A DNA stretch of 64,000 nucleotides from Burkholderiales bacterium (GTDB taxonomy: Bacteria > Pseudomonadota > Gammaproteobacteria > Burkholderiales > Burkholderiaceae_C), in NCBI GenBank assembly GCA_947474755.1, contig CANJJE010000006.1, positions 62,001 to 126,000 of the forward strand, read 5' to 3'. The notes beneath the pieces are model-generated. The model saw only the letters and a list, made by a program, of their open reading frames with translations. It made no database searches and was not told where the DNA came from. Shown piece by piece: positions 24,824 through 36,053 of this stretch. Every line of letters begins with the position of its first letter. The first letter of the stretch is position 1. Made by a program: the position numbers and the translations under genes.

Positions 24824-27364
24824 TCACGCGCGGGGTTTGACCGCCAGCGTCGCGAGTTGCTGGCGAGCACGCGAGGTAGCGCGCTCCATCAGGTAGTTGT
24901 TTTCCACCGCGCGCAGGCGCTCGGCTTCGCACATGCGTGCCAGCATCCGAGCGGTCAGCGAGATCGTTTCCTGCAGATTGCGGCCATGGGTGAAGACGAA
25001 GAAGCTGCGGCCGGGGCTCATGTAGGTCAGCCGCACCTTCTGCCACTGGTCTTTCAGCAGCATCTGGTAGGCGAAGCCAATGCGCATGTGGTCCATCAGG
25101 CGTGCGCCATGAGAGGCCTCCGTCGGGTCGGCAGCAATCAGGTCGAGGTTGATGTCGATGTCCAGGTTCAGCGGTTCGGGCGCTGCCGCTGGCTCCTCGG
25201 CACTCCGATCTACATCGACCGGCTGGTCCCAGTCCACCGCATGCTCGTCGATCAGGCCGACTCGCTTCGCTTCCTCGGGGGAAAAGCGCTGCTCGACGTC
25301 GGTGGGCATGGCCGCGCTTGCCGCAACCGCATCGATGCTCGCCGCGACGCCTTGGCCGGGCACCCCCGTGTTGAACACCGACTCCATCTGCTTGGACAGA
25401 AGGTTGTAGTCCAGCTCAGTCAGCGCTGGCGTCTTCAGTGAATCGGCGTGCGCGGGTATCAGCTGGGCAAAAAAGTCCTTGGTTGCGGCCTCGGGCCAGC
25501 CAATCAGCTTCAGCCCCGCGTTCAGATCGCGCATCAGGGTGGGCAGTTGCATCAGGAAGCGCTTGCGCATCGTGGGCGAACCCTTGGGCTGCACGCTCAT
25601 CACCAGATCGCGGCCAACCTGCCGGTAACGCCTGGTCGATTCGCTGTCGACACCTTCGATACGAATGGATTGCACCAGCGCCTGGCTCCACACCTGGCAC
25701 AGGAATGTGCGCAGGAATTCCGGCATGGCCACTGACGACAAGGCGCTCTGCAACTGGACCAGATATCGCTGCTGGGAGCGCATATCGGATTCCTTGGTCT
25801 CCAGCACGAAGACAGCGCCCTGGTCTTGAACGACGGCTTCGGCCTGCAGGGTGATGAACGATTCAAGCGCCGAGAGCTTCGCCGCATACAGATCCACCTG
25901 GTCGAAATCGCCGTCGACGATCTCCTGCACCAGATCGCGTACCCGCTCGACGAATTCCTTGCCCGGCCCGTCCTCGAAGTCGTCGAAGGCGCAGGCCAGC
26001 GATGCGATGCGGTTGACGAAACGGCGCACCGGGTGCTTGCGCGAGGAGAAAAAAGTCGGGTCCACCAGCGCCACCCGCAGCACTGGAAGCTGCAGCCGGG
26101 CGATCTGCCGGGCCATCTGCGGCGGCACACGGGTATCGGACAGGATCTGGTCGAAAAGGCTGCCCACGACATCGATCACCATGTGATCGAGCTTGCCGCT
26201 GGATGCCTGCATCAGCTCGTCGCGGTGGGCGCGGATCAGGTTGACCGCCATCAGGCCTGCCGAAGCGTCCTCGGCATAGGCGCTTGCCGTAGCAGGATCC
26301 GCATAGGGGCTGCCGCCGATGGGACGCAGCCCCCCCCCAGTACCCGAGCGCGGTCCTGACGCTTCCTGGTATCCACCCAATGTCGCCGACCGCTGACCGC
26401 TACCCACCCCACCACCAGGGCCGAATCCACTCCCTTGGTCGCCCACGGTATCGCCCGACTCGCCGGTCAGGCTCGTCAGCCGCCGCAGCAAGGTCATCAG
26501 GTGCGCCTCCTGGACTGGCGAGCTGAATCCGCCACTGCCACCGCGGCCGCTCTGCCGCCCGCTGGTACCGGCTTGCCGTGGTCCTGAAGTCGAACGCCTG
26601 CCTGACAGGCCCGACTGCGTCGAATCATGAAAATCGGCGCCGGAGTGGCGCGTCGACGGCGTGTCGTCGCGCGGCGTCTGGTAGCCGGAGTTGATGCCCG
26701 GCAGCTGGTTGCCCGGCCCATCCACCGTGCGCACCTGAAGCCCGGCAGGCCTGATTCCGCGCGATTGCAGTTCGACCACGATGGCGGCGTAGCAGGCTGG
26801 CATCGCCTGGGCCATCACCGAAGCGAATTCACGGGTCAGCACGGCACGTTCATTCGGATCAACGCTGACCGTGCCGATCGCCATGTACAGCGCGTGGCCG
26901 ATCACGCCAGGGCGCAGCGGGTTGCGATCGTCGTGGGTGGCGCCAAAGCCGGTGATCTGCCGCATGTAGCCGGAAAGCTCTCGCAACTCGACCTCGCAGG
27001 CCTGCGCGATCTGCTGACCCAGCCGATCCGACAGCATGCGGTCGTCGACTTCCTTGTCATCGACCAGCGTCAGCGATTGCCAGTCGGCCGGCGCGACCTT
27101 GCGCCTCGATTCAGACTGCTGGGCGAGCGTCTCCAGCATCCGCGCATCCAGCAGGGTCTGGAACTGCAGGTGGAAAGACCTCAGCTGACGTTGCAGCGCC
27201 AGTTGCGCGGCGAACATCGTGTTGCGATCAACCGCCTTCGAGACTGACTGCGACTGCGCGGCCAGCGTCTGGCAGACGCGCTCGCCCACCGTCGAGACCG
27301 TGGCCTTGACGAGGTCTGCCGCAGCGACAAGGTCTGCAGGCAGTCGAGGGTCTGACGGGTTCAT
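24824..27364 (-). CDS. DUF1631 family protein
   Basis: The 846-residue protein matches DUF1631, a family restricted mainly to beta- and gammaproteobacteria, of unknown function. The long N-terminal helical part (about 1-240, MNPSDPRLPADLVAAADLVK...) is followed by a Gly/Ser-rich disordered stretch (about 240-345) with many GG and SG, then a large helical domain with LDHMVIDVVGSLFDQILSD and FASSRKHPVRRFVNRI-like sequence, and a C-terminal part near RIGFAYQMLLKDQWQKVRLT and FFVFTHGRNLQETISLT. No catalytic motif is seen. It is convergent with pdxA (19 bases) and 12 bases after mscL on the minus strand. Confidence 0.85.
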   Translation of the reverse strand: MNPSDPRLPADLVAAADLVKATVSTVGERVCQTLAAQSQSVSKAVDRNTMFAAQLALQRQLRSFHLQFQTLLDARMLETLAQQSESRRKVAPADWQSLTLVDDKEVDDRMLSDRLGQQIAQACEVELRELSGYMRQITGFGATHDDRNPLRPGVIGHALYMAIGTVSVDPNERAVLTREFASVMAQAMPACYAAIVVELQSRGIRPAGLQVRTVDGPGNQLPGINSGYQTPRDDTPSTRHSGADFHDSTQSGLSGRRSTSGPRQAGTSGRQSGRGGSGGFSSPVQEAHLMTLLRRLTSLTGESGDTVGDQGSGFGPGGGVGSGQRSATLGGYQEASGPRSGTGGGLRPIGGSPYADPATASAYAEDASAGLMAVNLIRAHRDELMQASSGKLDHMVIDVVGSLFDQILSDTRVPPQMARQIARLQLPVLRVALVDPTFFSSRKHPVRRFVNRIASLACAFDDFEDGPGKEFVERVRDLVQEIVDGDFDQVDLYAAKLSALESFITLQAEAVVQDQGAVFVLETKESDMRSQQRYLVQLQSALSSVAMPEFLRTFLCQVWSQALVQSIRIEGVDSESTRRYRQVGRDLVMSVQPKGSPTMRKRFLMQLPTLMRDLNAGLKLIGWPEAATKDFFAQLIPAHADSLKTPALTELDYNLLSKQMESVFNTGVPGQGVAASIDAVAASAAMPTDVEQRFSPEEAKRVGLIDEHAVDWDQPVDVDRSAEEPAAAPEPLNLDIDINLDLIAADPTEASHGARLMDHMRIGFAYQMLLKDQWQKVRLTYMSPGRSFFVFTHGRNLQETISLTARMLARMCEAERLRAVENNYLMERATSRARQQLATLAVKPRA

Positions 27365-27376
27365 CGTGGTGACGGG

Positions 27377-27799
27377 CTACTTTCTCAGCGCATCACGGAT
27401 TTCGCGCAGCAGCAAGATGTCTTCGGCCGGCGGCGGAGCAGCGGGCTCAGGCGCCGCAGCAACTTCTTGGTGCCTCAGCCGGTTGACCGCCTTGACCATC
27501 AAGAAAATGATGAATGCCAGGATCACGAAGTTGATCGATATGGTCAGAAAGCTGCCGTACGCGAGCACCGCGCCCTCTTTCTTCGCTTCTATGAGCGTGG
27601 TGGCGCTTTGACCCGCCAGAGGGATGAAGTAATTCGCAAAGTCGAGTCCGCCGAACAGCTTGCTGACTACCGGCATGATCACATCACCAACCAGCGAATC
27701 GACGATCTTGCCGAATGCACCGCCGATGATCACGCCGACCGCCAGATCGACGACGCTGCCCTTCATCGCGAATTCCTTGAACTCGGTCGTGAATCCCAT
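27377..27799 (-). CDS. mscL: Large-conductance mechanosensitive channel
   Basis: MscL opens under membrane tension to release solutes after osmotic downshock. From the ATG at 27799 it has 140 residues: the amphipathic N-terminus [20 protein letters not shown], the first helix [20 protein letters not shown], a periplasmic loop ([15 protein letters not shown]), the second helix [20 protein letters not shown] and a C-terminal helix ending [17 protein letters not shown] longer upstream frame is not supported. It precedes the DUF1631 gene and is divergent from petA. Confidence 0.96.
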   Translation of the reverse strand: MGFTTEFKEFAMKGSVVDLAVGVIIGGAFGKIVDSLVGDVIMPVVSKLFGGLDFANYFIPLAGQSATTLIEAKKEGAVLAYGSFLTISINFVILAFIIFLMVKAVNRLRHQEVAAAPEPAAPPPAEDILLLREIRDALRK

Positions 27800-27831
27800 C
27801 GTGCTCGCTCCTCGTTGCTGTTTGTATGACT

Positions 27832-27847
27832 CTGCGCAAGTGCGCAG
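27832..27847. repeat. Short hairpin between mscL and petA
   Basis: ctgcgc-aagt-gcgcag is a perfect 6-bp stem with a 4-base loop in the divergent region. It may be a regulator site or part of the mscL leader. Its role is unknown. Confidence 0.3.
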
Positions 27848-27980
27848 TGACTCGCTTGGCCGCAAGTATTGCCGATTACCCCTGGTTTTCGGCGGTCTGC
27901 GCTGCCGCTTGCGGCGTGCGCGCCGAGGTTTTCGATCCGATTGCCAAGGCCCAGGCCTCTGTGCGCCCAAAGCGCTCCGC

Positions 27981-27986
27981 TAGAAT
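27981..27986 (+). promoter_or_regulatory. Candidate -10 box for petABC
   Basis: TAGAAT lies 39 bases before the petA ATG in the divergent mscL-petA region. No convincing -35 hexamer is seen at the normal spacing. It is the best candidate for the cytochrome bc1 operon promoter. Confidence 0.35.
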
Positions 27987-28025
27987 CCGCCGCTGTCCTG
28001 GAATCGTTGTCACACGCGAGGTGTT

Positions 28026-28625
28026 ATGAGTGAGCAGCAAGTTGACGGTGCGAAGCGCACCTGGTTGATCGCATCGGGCTGTATGGGTGCGGTAGGGGGC
28101 GCGGCAGTAGCGGTTCCCTTCGTCAGCAGCTTTCAGCCCTCAGAGCGTGCGCGTGCCGCGGGCGCCTCGGTTGAAGTCGACATCAGCGGGTTGAAGCCGG
28201 GCGAAAAGATGACGGTCGAGTGGCGCGGCAAGCCGGTGTGGATCATCAAGCGCACGCCGGAGCAGGTGGCTGAGCTGCCAAAGAACGATGCGCTGCTGGC
28301 CGATCCGAACTCGCAGCGCAAGCCCGACGAGTTCACGCCCGAATATGCGCGCAACGAGCATCGTTCCATCAAGCCGGAAATCATGGTGGCGGTCGGCATC
28401 TGTACGCACCTCGGCTGCTCGCCATCCGACAAGTTCACGCCCGGGCCGCAACCCTCACTGCCCGATACCTGGCCAGGCGGATTCCTTTGCGCATGCCACG
28501 GCTCCACTTTTGACCTGGCTGGTCGGGTCTACAAGAACAAGCCCGCACCGGACAACCTGCAGGTACCTCCGCATATGTATCTGGCGGACAACCGTTTGTT
28601 GATCGGCGAAGACAAGAAGGCCTGA
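28026..28625 (+). CDS. petA: Ubiquinol-cytochrome c reductase, Rieske iron-sulfur subunit
   Basis: This subunit carries the [2Fe-2S] cluster of the cytochrome bc1 complex, which moves electrons from ubiquinol to cytochrome c. The 199-residue protein has an N-terminal anchor (about 12-35) preceded by a KRTW twin-arginine-like start, which fits Tat-dependent export. The cluster ligands are in ICTHLGCSPSDKF (C126, H128) and FLCACHGSTFDLAGR (C155, H158). It heads the petA-petB-petC operon; petB follows 35 bases later. Confidence 0.97.
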   Translation: MSEQQVDGAKRTWLIASGCMGAVGGAAVAVPFVSSFQPSERARAAGASVEVDISGLKPGEKMTVEWRGKPVWIIKRTPEQVAELPKNDALLADPNSQRKPDEFTPEYARNEHRSIKPEIMVAVGICTHLGCSPSDKFTPGPQPSLPDTWPGGFLCACHGSTFDLAGRVYKNKPAPDNLQVPPHMYLADNRLLIGEDKKA

Positions 28626-28660
28626 TGGCCAAGCAGTAACGGACCTCAGGAGAACACACG

Positions 28661-30061
28661 ATGGCCACCATGAAGGAAGCACCCGCCAACGCCAGTGCAG
28701 CTGAAAAGCTGATGACGTGGGTTGACAACCGGTTCCCGGCGACCAAGCTCTACAACGAGCACCTGGCCGAGTACTACGCCCCGAAAAACTTCAACTTCTG
28801 GTACTTTTTCGGCTCGCTCGCGCTACTGGTGCTGGTGATCCAGATCGTCACCGGCATCTTCCTGGTGATGCATTACAAACCCGATGCGTCCCTGGCCTTC
28901 GCATCTGTCGAATACATCATGCGCGACGTGCCCTGGGGCTGGCTGGTGCGCTACATGCACTCCACTGGTGCCAGCGCGTTCTTCGTCGTCGTGTACCTGC
29001 ACATGTTCCGCGGCATGATCTATGGCAGCTACCGCAAGCCCCGCGAACTCGTCTGGATCTTCGGCTGCGCCATCTTCCTGTGCCTGATGGCCGAAGCGTT
29101 CATGGGCTACCTGCTGCCCTGGGGCCAGATGAGCTACTGGGGCGCGCAGGTCATCGTGAACCTGTTCACTGCGATTCCGTTCATTGGCCCGGACCTGGCG
29201 TTGCTGATTCGGGGTGACTACGTGGTTGGCGATGCGACGCTGAACCGCTTCTTCAGCTTCCACGTGATCGCGGTGCCGCTGGTCCTTCTGGGGTTGGTCG
29301 TGGCGCACATCATTGCGCTGCACGAAGTGGGGTCGAACAACCCGGACGGCGTCGAGATCAAGGCCAAGAAAGATGCCAATGGGCGGCCTCTGGACGGCAT
29401 TCCGTTCCACCCGTACTACACGGTGCACGACATACTCGGCGTCAGCGTGTTCCTGCTGATCTTCTCGGCCATCATCTTCTTTGCACCCGAGCTCGGCGGC
29501 TATTTCCTTGAGTACAACAATTTCATCCCGGCCGATCCGCTGAAGACACCACTGCACATTGCTCCAGTTTGGTACTTCACCCCGTACTACTCGGTGCTTC
29601 GCGCGATCACCGCTGAAATGATGTACGTCCTGATGGCGTTTGCGGCGGCAGGAGCCTTGCTGGCCGTGCTCAAGTTGAAACTGGGAGGCCTGTACAAGCT
29701 GGTCATCGTGGGCGGTACCGCCGCATTGATCGCCATGATGTTCGCCATCGATGCGAAGTTCTGGGGCGTGGTGGGCATGGGTGGCGCGGTGGTCATCCTC
29801 TTCTTTCTGCCTTGGTTGGACCACAGCCCGGCGAAGTCATTGCGTTATCGCCCGGACTGGCACAAATACGTCTACGCGCTGTTTGTCGTTAACTTCCTGC
29901 TGCTTGGCTACCTGGGCGTTCAGCCGGTGTCACCCCTCGGCGAACGCCTCTCGCAAATCGGTACGGTGATCTATTTCGGCTTCTTTTTGCTGATGCCCTG
30001 GTGGAGTCGGTTGGGCGAGCCCAAGCCTGTTCCCGAGCGCGTGACATTCGCTGCACACTGA
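28661..30061 (+). CDS. petB: Cytochrome b of the cytochrome bc1 complex
   Basis: This is the membrane core of complex III, with two b-type hemes and the Qo and Qi quinone sites. The 466-residue protein has about eight transmembrane helices. Heme-ligand histidines are in RYMHSTGASAFFVVVYLHMF and FSFHVIAVPLVLLGLVVAHI. The Qo-site motif reads PVWY (302-305, IAPVWYFTPYYSVLRAIT), where many bc1 complexes have PEWY. petC follows 22 bases later. Codon use is like the neighbours. Confidence 0.97.
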   Translation: MATMKEAPANASAAEKLMTWVDNRFPATKLYNEHLAEYYAPKNFNFWYFFGSLALLVLVIQIVTGIFLVMHYKPDASLAFASVEYIMRDVPWGWLVRYMHSTGASAFFVVVYLHMFRGMIYGSYRKPRELVWIFGCAIFLCLMAEAFMGYLLPWGQMSYWGAQVIVNLFTAIPFIGPDLALLIRGDYVVGDATLNRFFSFHVIAVPLVLLGLVVAHIIALHEVGSNNPDGVEIKAKKDANGRPLDGIPFHPYYTVHDILGVSVFLLIFSAIIFFAPELGGYFLEYNNFIPADPLKTPLHIAPVWYFTPYYSVLRAITAEMMYVLMAFAAAGALLAVLKLKLGGLYKLVIVGGTAALIAMMFAIDAKFWGVVGMGGAVVILFFLPWLDHSPAKSLRYRPDWHKYVYALFVVNFLLLGYLGVQPVSPLGERLSQIGTVIYFGFFLLMPWWSRLGEPKPVPERVTFAAH

Positions 30062-30083
30062 TGACCGAGACGGGCTATCCACA

Positions 30084-30854
30084 ATGAAAAAATTTATCCT
30101 CTCGTTGCTGATTTCATTGGGCGCCGTTTCAGCGGCGCACGCTGCCGGTGGTGGCATTGCGTGGGACAAGTTCCCCCTGGAAAAATCGACCGATGTCGTC
30201 GCACTGCAAAACGGTGCCAGGACCTTCGCCAACTACTGCCTGAACTGCCACAACGCGTCGTTCATGCGCTACAACCGACTGCGCGATATCGGGCTGACCG
30301 AAGCGCAGATCAAGGCCAACCTGATGTTTGCCACCGAGAAGGTGGGTGATGTCATGACGGTGTCGATGAGCGCGAAGAATGCCAAGGAATGGCTGGGCGT
30401 CGTCCCTCCTGACCTGACGTTGGTCGCGCGTTCCCGTTCGGCTGTTGGGCAAGGCAGCGGCGCAGATTATCTTTACACCTTCTTGCGTACCTACTACCGC
30501 GACGACACCAAGGCAACAGGCTGGAACAACCTCGCCTACCCTAACGCTGCCATGCCCCACATCCTGTGGGAGTGGCAGGGTCAGCGCGCCGCCAAGTTTG
30601 TCGATGAAGCCGACCCGCACGATGCCAGCAAGACGATTCATCGCTTTGTCGGCTTCGAACAATTGACCCCCGGGTCCAAGTCGCAGCTTGAATACGACAA
30701 CGCGGTAGCCGACCTGGTGGCTTATATGCACTGGATGGCTGAGCCCGTGCAGAGCACTCGCATCCGGCTGGGCGTGTGGGTGCTGCTGTTCCTGTCGGTG
30801 TTCGTTGTTGTTGCCTGGCGCCTGAACGCTGCCTTCTGGAAAGACATCAAGTGA
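30084..30854 (+). CDS. petC: Cytochrome c1 of the cytochrome bc1 complex
   Basis: Cytochrome c1 takes electrons from the Rieske cluster and passes them to soluble cytochrome c. The 256-residue precursor begins with a cleavable signal peptide (MKKFILSLLISLGAVSAAHA). The heme-binding motif is CLNCH in NYCLNCHNASFMRYNR (C52, C55, H56), and the axial methionine is probably in YPNAAMPHILWEWQG. A C-terminal membrane anchor lies at about 226-248 (LGVWVLLFLSVFVVVAWRLN). It closes the petABC operon; sspA begins 111 bases later. Confidence 0.96.
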   Translation: MKKFILSLLISLGAVSAAHAAGGGIAWDKFPLEKSTDVVALQNGARTFANYCLNCHNASFMRYNRLRDIGLTEAQIKANLMFATEKVGDVMTVSMSAKNAKEWLGVVPPDLTLVARSRSAVGQGSGADYLYTFLRTYYRDDTKATGWNNLAYPNAAMPHILWEWQGQRAAKFVDEADPHDASKTIHRFVGFEQLTPGSKSQLEYDNAVADLVAYMHWMAEPVQSTRIRLGVWVLLFLSVFVVVAWRLNAAFWKDIK

Positions 30855-30866
30855 CGTCATGCCTGT

Positions 30867-30889
30867 CCGGTGTCCGCTCTGGACGCCGG
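30867..30889 (+). terminator. Hairpin after petC
   Basis: ccggtgtcc-gctct-ggacgccgg forms a 9-bp stem with one G-T pair, starting 12 bases after the petC stop. The T-rich run (gtttttctttt) comes about 40 bases later, so this is a candidate terminator or processing signal, not a canonical one. Confidence 0.3.
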
Positions 30890-30965
30890 GCAATCGCGCA
30901 GTGGGTCAGCCCGACAAGGCGCCCCCTGCGTTTTTCTTTTCTGATCCCATGAGGAGCTCGCCCAG

Positions 30966-31577
30966 ATGATGGTGCTTTACTCCGGCACGACCTGCCCCTA
31001 TTCACACCGTTGCCGCTTTGTGCTGTTCGAGAAGGGCATGGACTTCGAGATCCGCGATGTCGACCTTTTCTCCAAGCCTGAAGAGATCGCCTTGATGAAC
31101 CCTTACAACGAGGTGCCGATCCTCGTCGAGCGCGACCTGATCCTCTACGAGTCGCACATCATCAATGAGTACATCGACGAGCGCTTCCCTCACCCTCAGC
31201 TGATGCCCGGCGACCCGGTGGCGCGCGCGCGGGTTCGACTGTTCCTGCTGAATTTCGAGAAAGAGTTGTTCACCCATGTGAACCTGCTCGAATCGCGTGG
31301 TGGAAAAGCGACCGACAAGCAGCTCGAAAAGGCGCGGGCACAGATCCGCGACAGGCTGACGCAGCTCGCGCCGATCTTCCTGAAGAACAAGTTCATGCTG
31401 GGCGATGATTTCTCGATGCTCGACGTGGCCATCGCGCCGCTGCTGTGGCGCCTCGACTACTACGGGATCGACATGTCGAAGAACGCGGTGCCGTTGCTGA
31501 AGTACGCAGAGCGCATCTTTTCCCGGCCAGCGTACATCGAAGCTCTCACGCCCTCCGAGAAAGTCATGCGCAAGTGA
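30966..31577 (+). CDS. sspA: Stringent starvation protein A
   Basis: SspA is a glutathione-S-transferase-fold protein that binds RNA polymerase and helps bacteria through stress. The 203-residue protein begins MMVLYSGTTCPYSHRCRFVL, with the CPYSHR motif, then FEIRDVDLFSKPEEIALMN and VPILVERDLILYESHIINEY; the GST C-terminal domain ends in MLDVAIAPLLWRLDYYGIDM. Two ATGs occur in a row; the first has GAGGAG about ten bases upstream. sspB follows after 37 bases, the usual pair downstream of petABC in betaproteobacteria. Confidence 0.96.
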   Translation: MMVLYSGTTCPYSHRCRFVLFEKGMDFEIRDVDLFSKPEEIALMNPYNEVPILVERDLILYESHIINEYIDERFPHPQLMPGDPVARARVRLFLLNFEKELFTHVNLLESRGGKATDKQLEKARAQIRDRLTQLAPIFLKNKFMLGDDFSMLDVAIAPLLWRLDYYGIDMSKNAVPLLKYAERIFSRPAYIEALTPSEKVMRK

Positions 31578-31614
31578 GCTTCGGCGCCATCCGCCAGCCC
31601 ACCATTCCACGCCA

Positions 31615-32172
31615 ATGACCCAGCCGCCCGCACCACCGCTGTTTGGCAATAACGGGTCATCGACGCGACCGTACCTGATCCGGGCCTTGCACGAGTGGTG
31701 CACCGACAACGGCTTCACGCCCTACATCGCGGTATTCGTCGGTCCCCAGGTGCGGGTTCCGATGGAGTACGTGAAGAACGGCGAGATCGTGCTCAACGTC
31801 GGCTTCGAAGCCACGACAGCGCTCGAGCTGGGCAACGAACGCATCGAGTTCAAGGCGCGGTTCGGCGGCAGCTCGCGCGAGATCTCGGTGCCTGTCGATC
31901 ACGTCATCGCGATCTACGCTCGGGAGAACGGGCAGGGCATGGCGTTTCCCGTCCCTGCGGGCGCCGCCCCGACCGGGCAGAGCTCGCCTGTGCCGACCCC
32001 GGACACGACGGATCGAGCGGCCATGGTGCTGCGGCTGGCCACCGACCGCGATGACCCTGGCGCAGTGCACAGTGCAACGCCTGCTGGCAAGAAGGCTCCC
32101 GACCTCGATGCGGATCCTCCGCCTGACACCCCGCCGACAGGCGGGCGACCGACCTTGAAGCGAGTCAAGTGA
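31615..32172 (+). CDS. sspB: ClpXP protease specificity-enhancing factor
   Basis: SspB binds ssrA-tagged proteins and the ClpX zinc-binding domain and delivers the tagged proteins to ClpXP. The 185-residue protein has the folded N-terminal domain with SSTRPYLIRALHEWCTDNGF, VRVPMEYVKNGEIVLNVGFE and FGGSSREISVPVDHVIAIYA, and a long flexible linker rich in Asp and Pro. The C-terminal tail RPTLKRVK is the typical ClpX-docking peptide. The protein is well placed after sspA. Confidence 0.95.
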   Translation: MTQPPAPPLFGNNGSSTRPYLIRALHEWCTDNGFTPYIAVFVGPQVRVPMEYVKNGEIVLNVGFEATTALELGNERIEFKARFGGSSREISVPVDHVIAIYARENGQGMAFPVPAGAAPTGQSSPVPTPDTTDRAAMVLRLATDRDDPGAVHSATPAGKKAPDLDADPPPDTPPTGGRPTLKRVK

Positions 32173-32188
32173 TGCATTGCCAGCGTCT

Positions 32189-32219
32189 TTGACCTTCACT
32201 TCGTCGGCGCCACTAGAAT
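32189..32219 (+). promoter_or_regulatory. Promoter of tRNA-Thr
   Basis: A -35 box TTGACC (32189-32194) and a -10 box TAGAAT (32214-32219) are separated by 19 bases, slightly long. The first base of the mature tRNA lies 10 bases after the -10 box, so the transcript would have almost no leader. This is the best sigma-70 promoter match in the window. Confidence 0.55.
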
Positions 32220-32228
32220 TTCAAGCTT

Positions 32229-32304
32229 GCCCTTGTAGCTCAGTTGGTAGAGCAGCGGTTTTGTAAACCGAAGGTCGCGGGTTCGATTCCTGCCGGGGGC
32301 ACCA
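32229..32304 (+). tRNA. tRNA-Thr (anticodon TGT)
   Basis: The 76-base gene folds into a full cloverleaf: acceptor arm gcccttg/cgggggc, D-arm gctc...gagc, an anticodon arm with loop tttgtaa (anticodon TGT, threonine), and T-arm gcggg-ttcgatt-cctgc; the CCA end is encoded. The outermost pair of the anticodon stem (27-43) is G-A, and the acceptor has two G-U pairs. It reads ACA codons. A promoter lies directly upstream. Confidence 0.95.
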
Positions 32305-32321
32305 TATTGGGAAAAGGCGCG

Positions 32322-32687
32322 ATGTTTCTCCTCCGTGATCGAACCAAGTTCAACACCGATGTCGATCTGATTCTCCGAATGTCCTTCGACATCGAGACAG
32401 ACAACAGCAAGAACCGGGCATTCCCGTCGTTCATCAGCTATCTGAGCTCCTTGAGCGAGATCTGGAATGAAAACGGCTCGCCAGAGCACGCAGCCGTCCA
32501 CATGGCATGCGTTTACTGCAAGGGGCTGGCGGAGAAGGGCGATGCTGCGGGAAAAGCCGAGGCGAAGGCCATTCGACTGCGCATCGCCGAGGCCACACCC
32601 GTGTTTGTGTCGCGCGGGCAAATGACCCCCGATTGGGCGGCGCACTATGCAGGGCTGCTTGAAAAGTACGCTGAGTTGTCGGCTTAG
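32322..32687 (+). CDS. Small protein of unknown function after tRNA-Thr
   Basis: From the ATG at 32322, with a GA-rich ribosome site (gggaaaagg), the protein has 121 residues and starts MFLLRDRTKFNTDVDLILRM. It is soluble, mostly helical, with FPSFISYLSSLSEIWNENGS in the middle and PDWAAHYAGLLEKYAELSA at the end. I do not recognise a family. The upstream frame to 32244 runs into the tRNA and is not real. It begins 17 bases after the tRNA and may be made from a read-through transcript. Confidence 0.6.
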   Translation: MFLLRDRTKFNTDVDLILRMSFDIETDNSKNRAFPSFISYLSSLSEIWNENGSPEHAAVHMACVYCKGLAEKGDAAGKAEAKAIRLRIAEATPVFVSRGQMTPDWAAHYAGLLEKYAELSA

Positions 32688-32729
32688 CCAGCCTTCCACA
32701 AAGTCCTCGCGCCACGCGCGGACCACCGA

Positions 32730-33044
32730 TCAGGCCGATCGCACCTTGATTTTCAAAGGCACCGGCGCAAACCCGCAGTCGAGCAGCCGCTGTTCGATCC
32801 GCGGCTGAAGCTGGCGCAGCTTTGCTGCGACGCTGGCATTGGCCGCGATCAGTGTCCAGCCACCGTCGTCGACCGGACTGGCCGTCACATGAGGCGCCAG
32901 CGATGCGGCCAGACACGGCAGCACTGCCGCGTGGCGACGTCTCGAATCATCGAGTCGGCGACGCAAGTGACAGAGTGACGCGCTGGCGTTCAGTGCCTGA
33001 CTGATCGGCAGGGCATCGGGGACACTGACGATGTTCTTGCTCAT
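32730..33044 (-). CDS. DUF721 / DciA-like protein
   Basis: The 104-residue protein fits DUF721, the family that includes DciA, a loader of the replicative DnaB helicase in bacteria that lack DnaC. The first half is basic and helical (LNASASLCHLRRRLDDSRRR); the second half has WTLIAANASVAAKLRQLQPR and the C-terminal GFAPVPLKIKVRSA, which matches the KH-like fold of the family. It is divergent from secA, a common neighbour of DUF721 genes. The family assignment is fairly good; a helicase-loading role is inference. Confidence 0.72.
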   Translation of the reverse strand: MSKNIVSVPDALPISQALNASASLCHLRRRLDDSRRRHAAVLPCLAASLAPHVTASPVDDGGWTLIAANASVAAKLRQLQPRIEQRLLDCGFAPVPLKIKVRSA

Positions 33045-33131
33045 TCAGAGAGCCAGTGTAGTCAAGCCCGTCCGGCGATGAACGCTGCCGAAGGGTCGCC
33101 GCAGTCACGTGGTGCTGGCATGCTCGGGCGG

Positions 33132-33137
33132 TAAACT
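33132..33137 (+). promoter_or_regulatory. Candidate -10 box for secA
   Basis: TAAACT lies 69 bases before the secA ATG in the divergent gap with the DUF721 gene. There is no good -35 box. The region shows no secM-like arrest peptide frame. Confidence 0.3.
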
Positions 33138-33206
33138 CGAAGGCTTTGCTGCGCCACCCGGCCCCGACCGTCCGGCGGGCGCGACGCCAACTCCCTCTCA
33201 CGCCGC

Positions 33207-36011
<2,805 letters not shown>

Positions 36012-36053
36012 GCGCGGTGCGGACTGGTTCAGCGTCAACCTGAGGAACCTGCC

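Noticed and set aside
32196-32726. Minus-strand frame across tRNA-Thr and the gene that follows
   Set aside because: It runs antisense through a clear tRNA and ends in tRNA-derived residues; no family or start signal.
33045-33206. A possible secM-type arrest leader before secA
   Set aside because: The gap is short, has no arrest motif and no plus-strand frame with a signal peptide.
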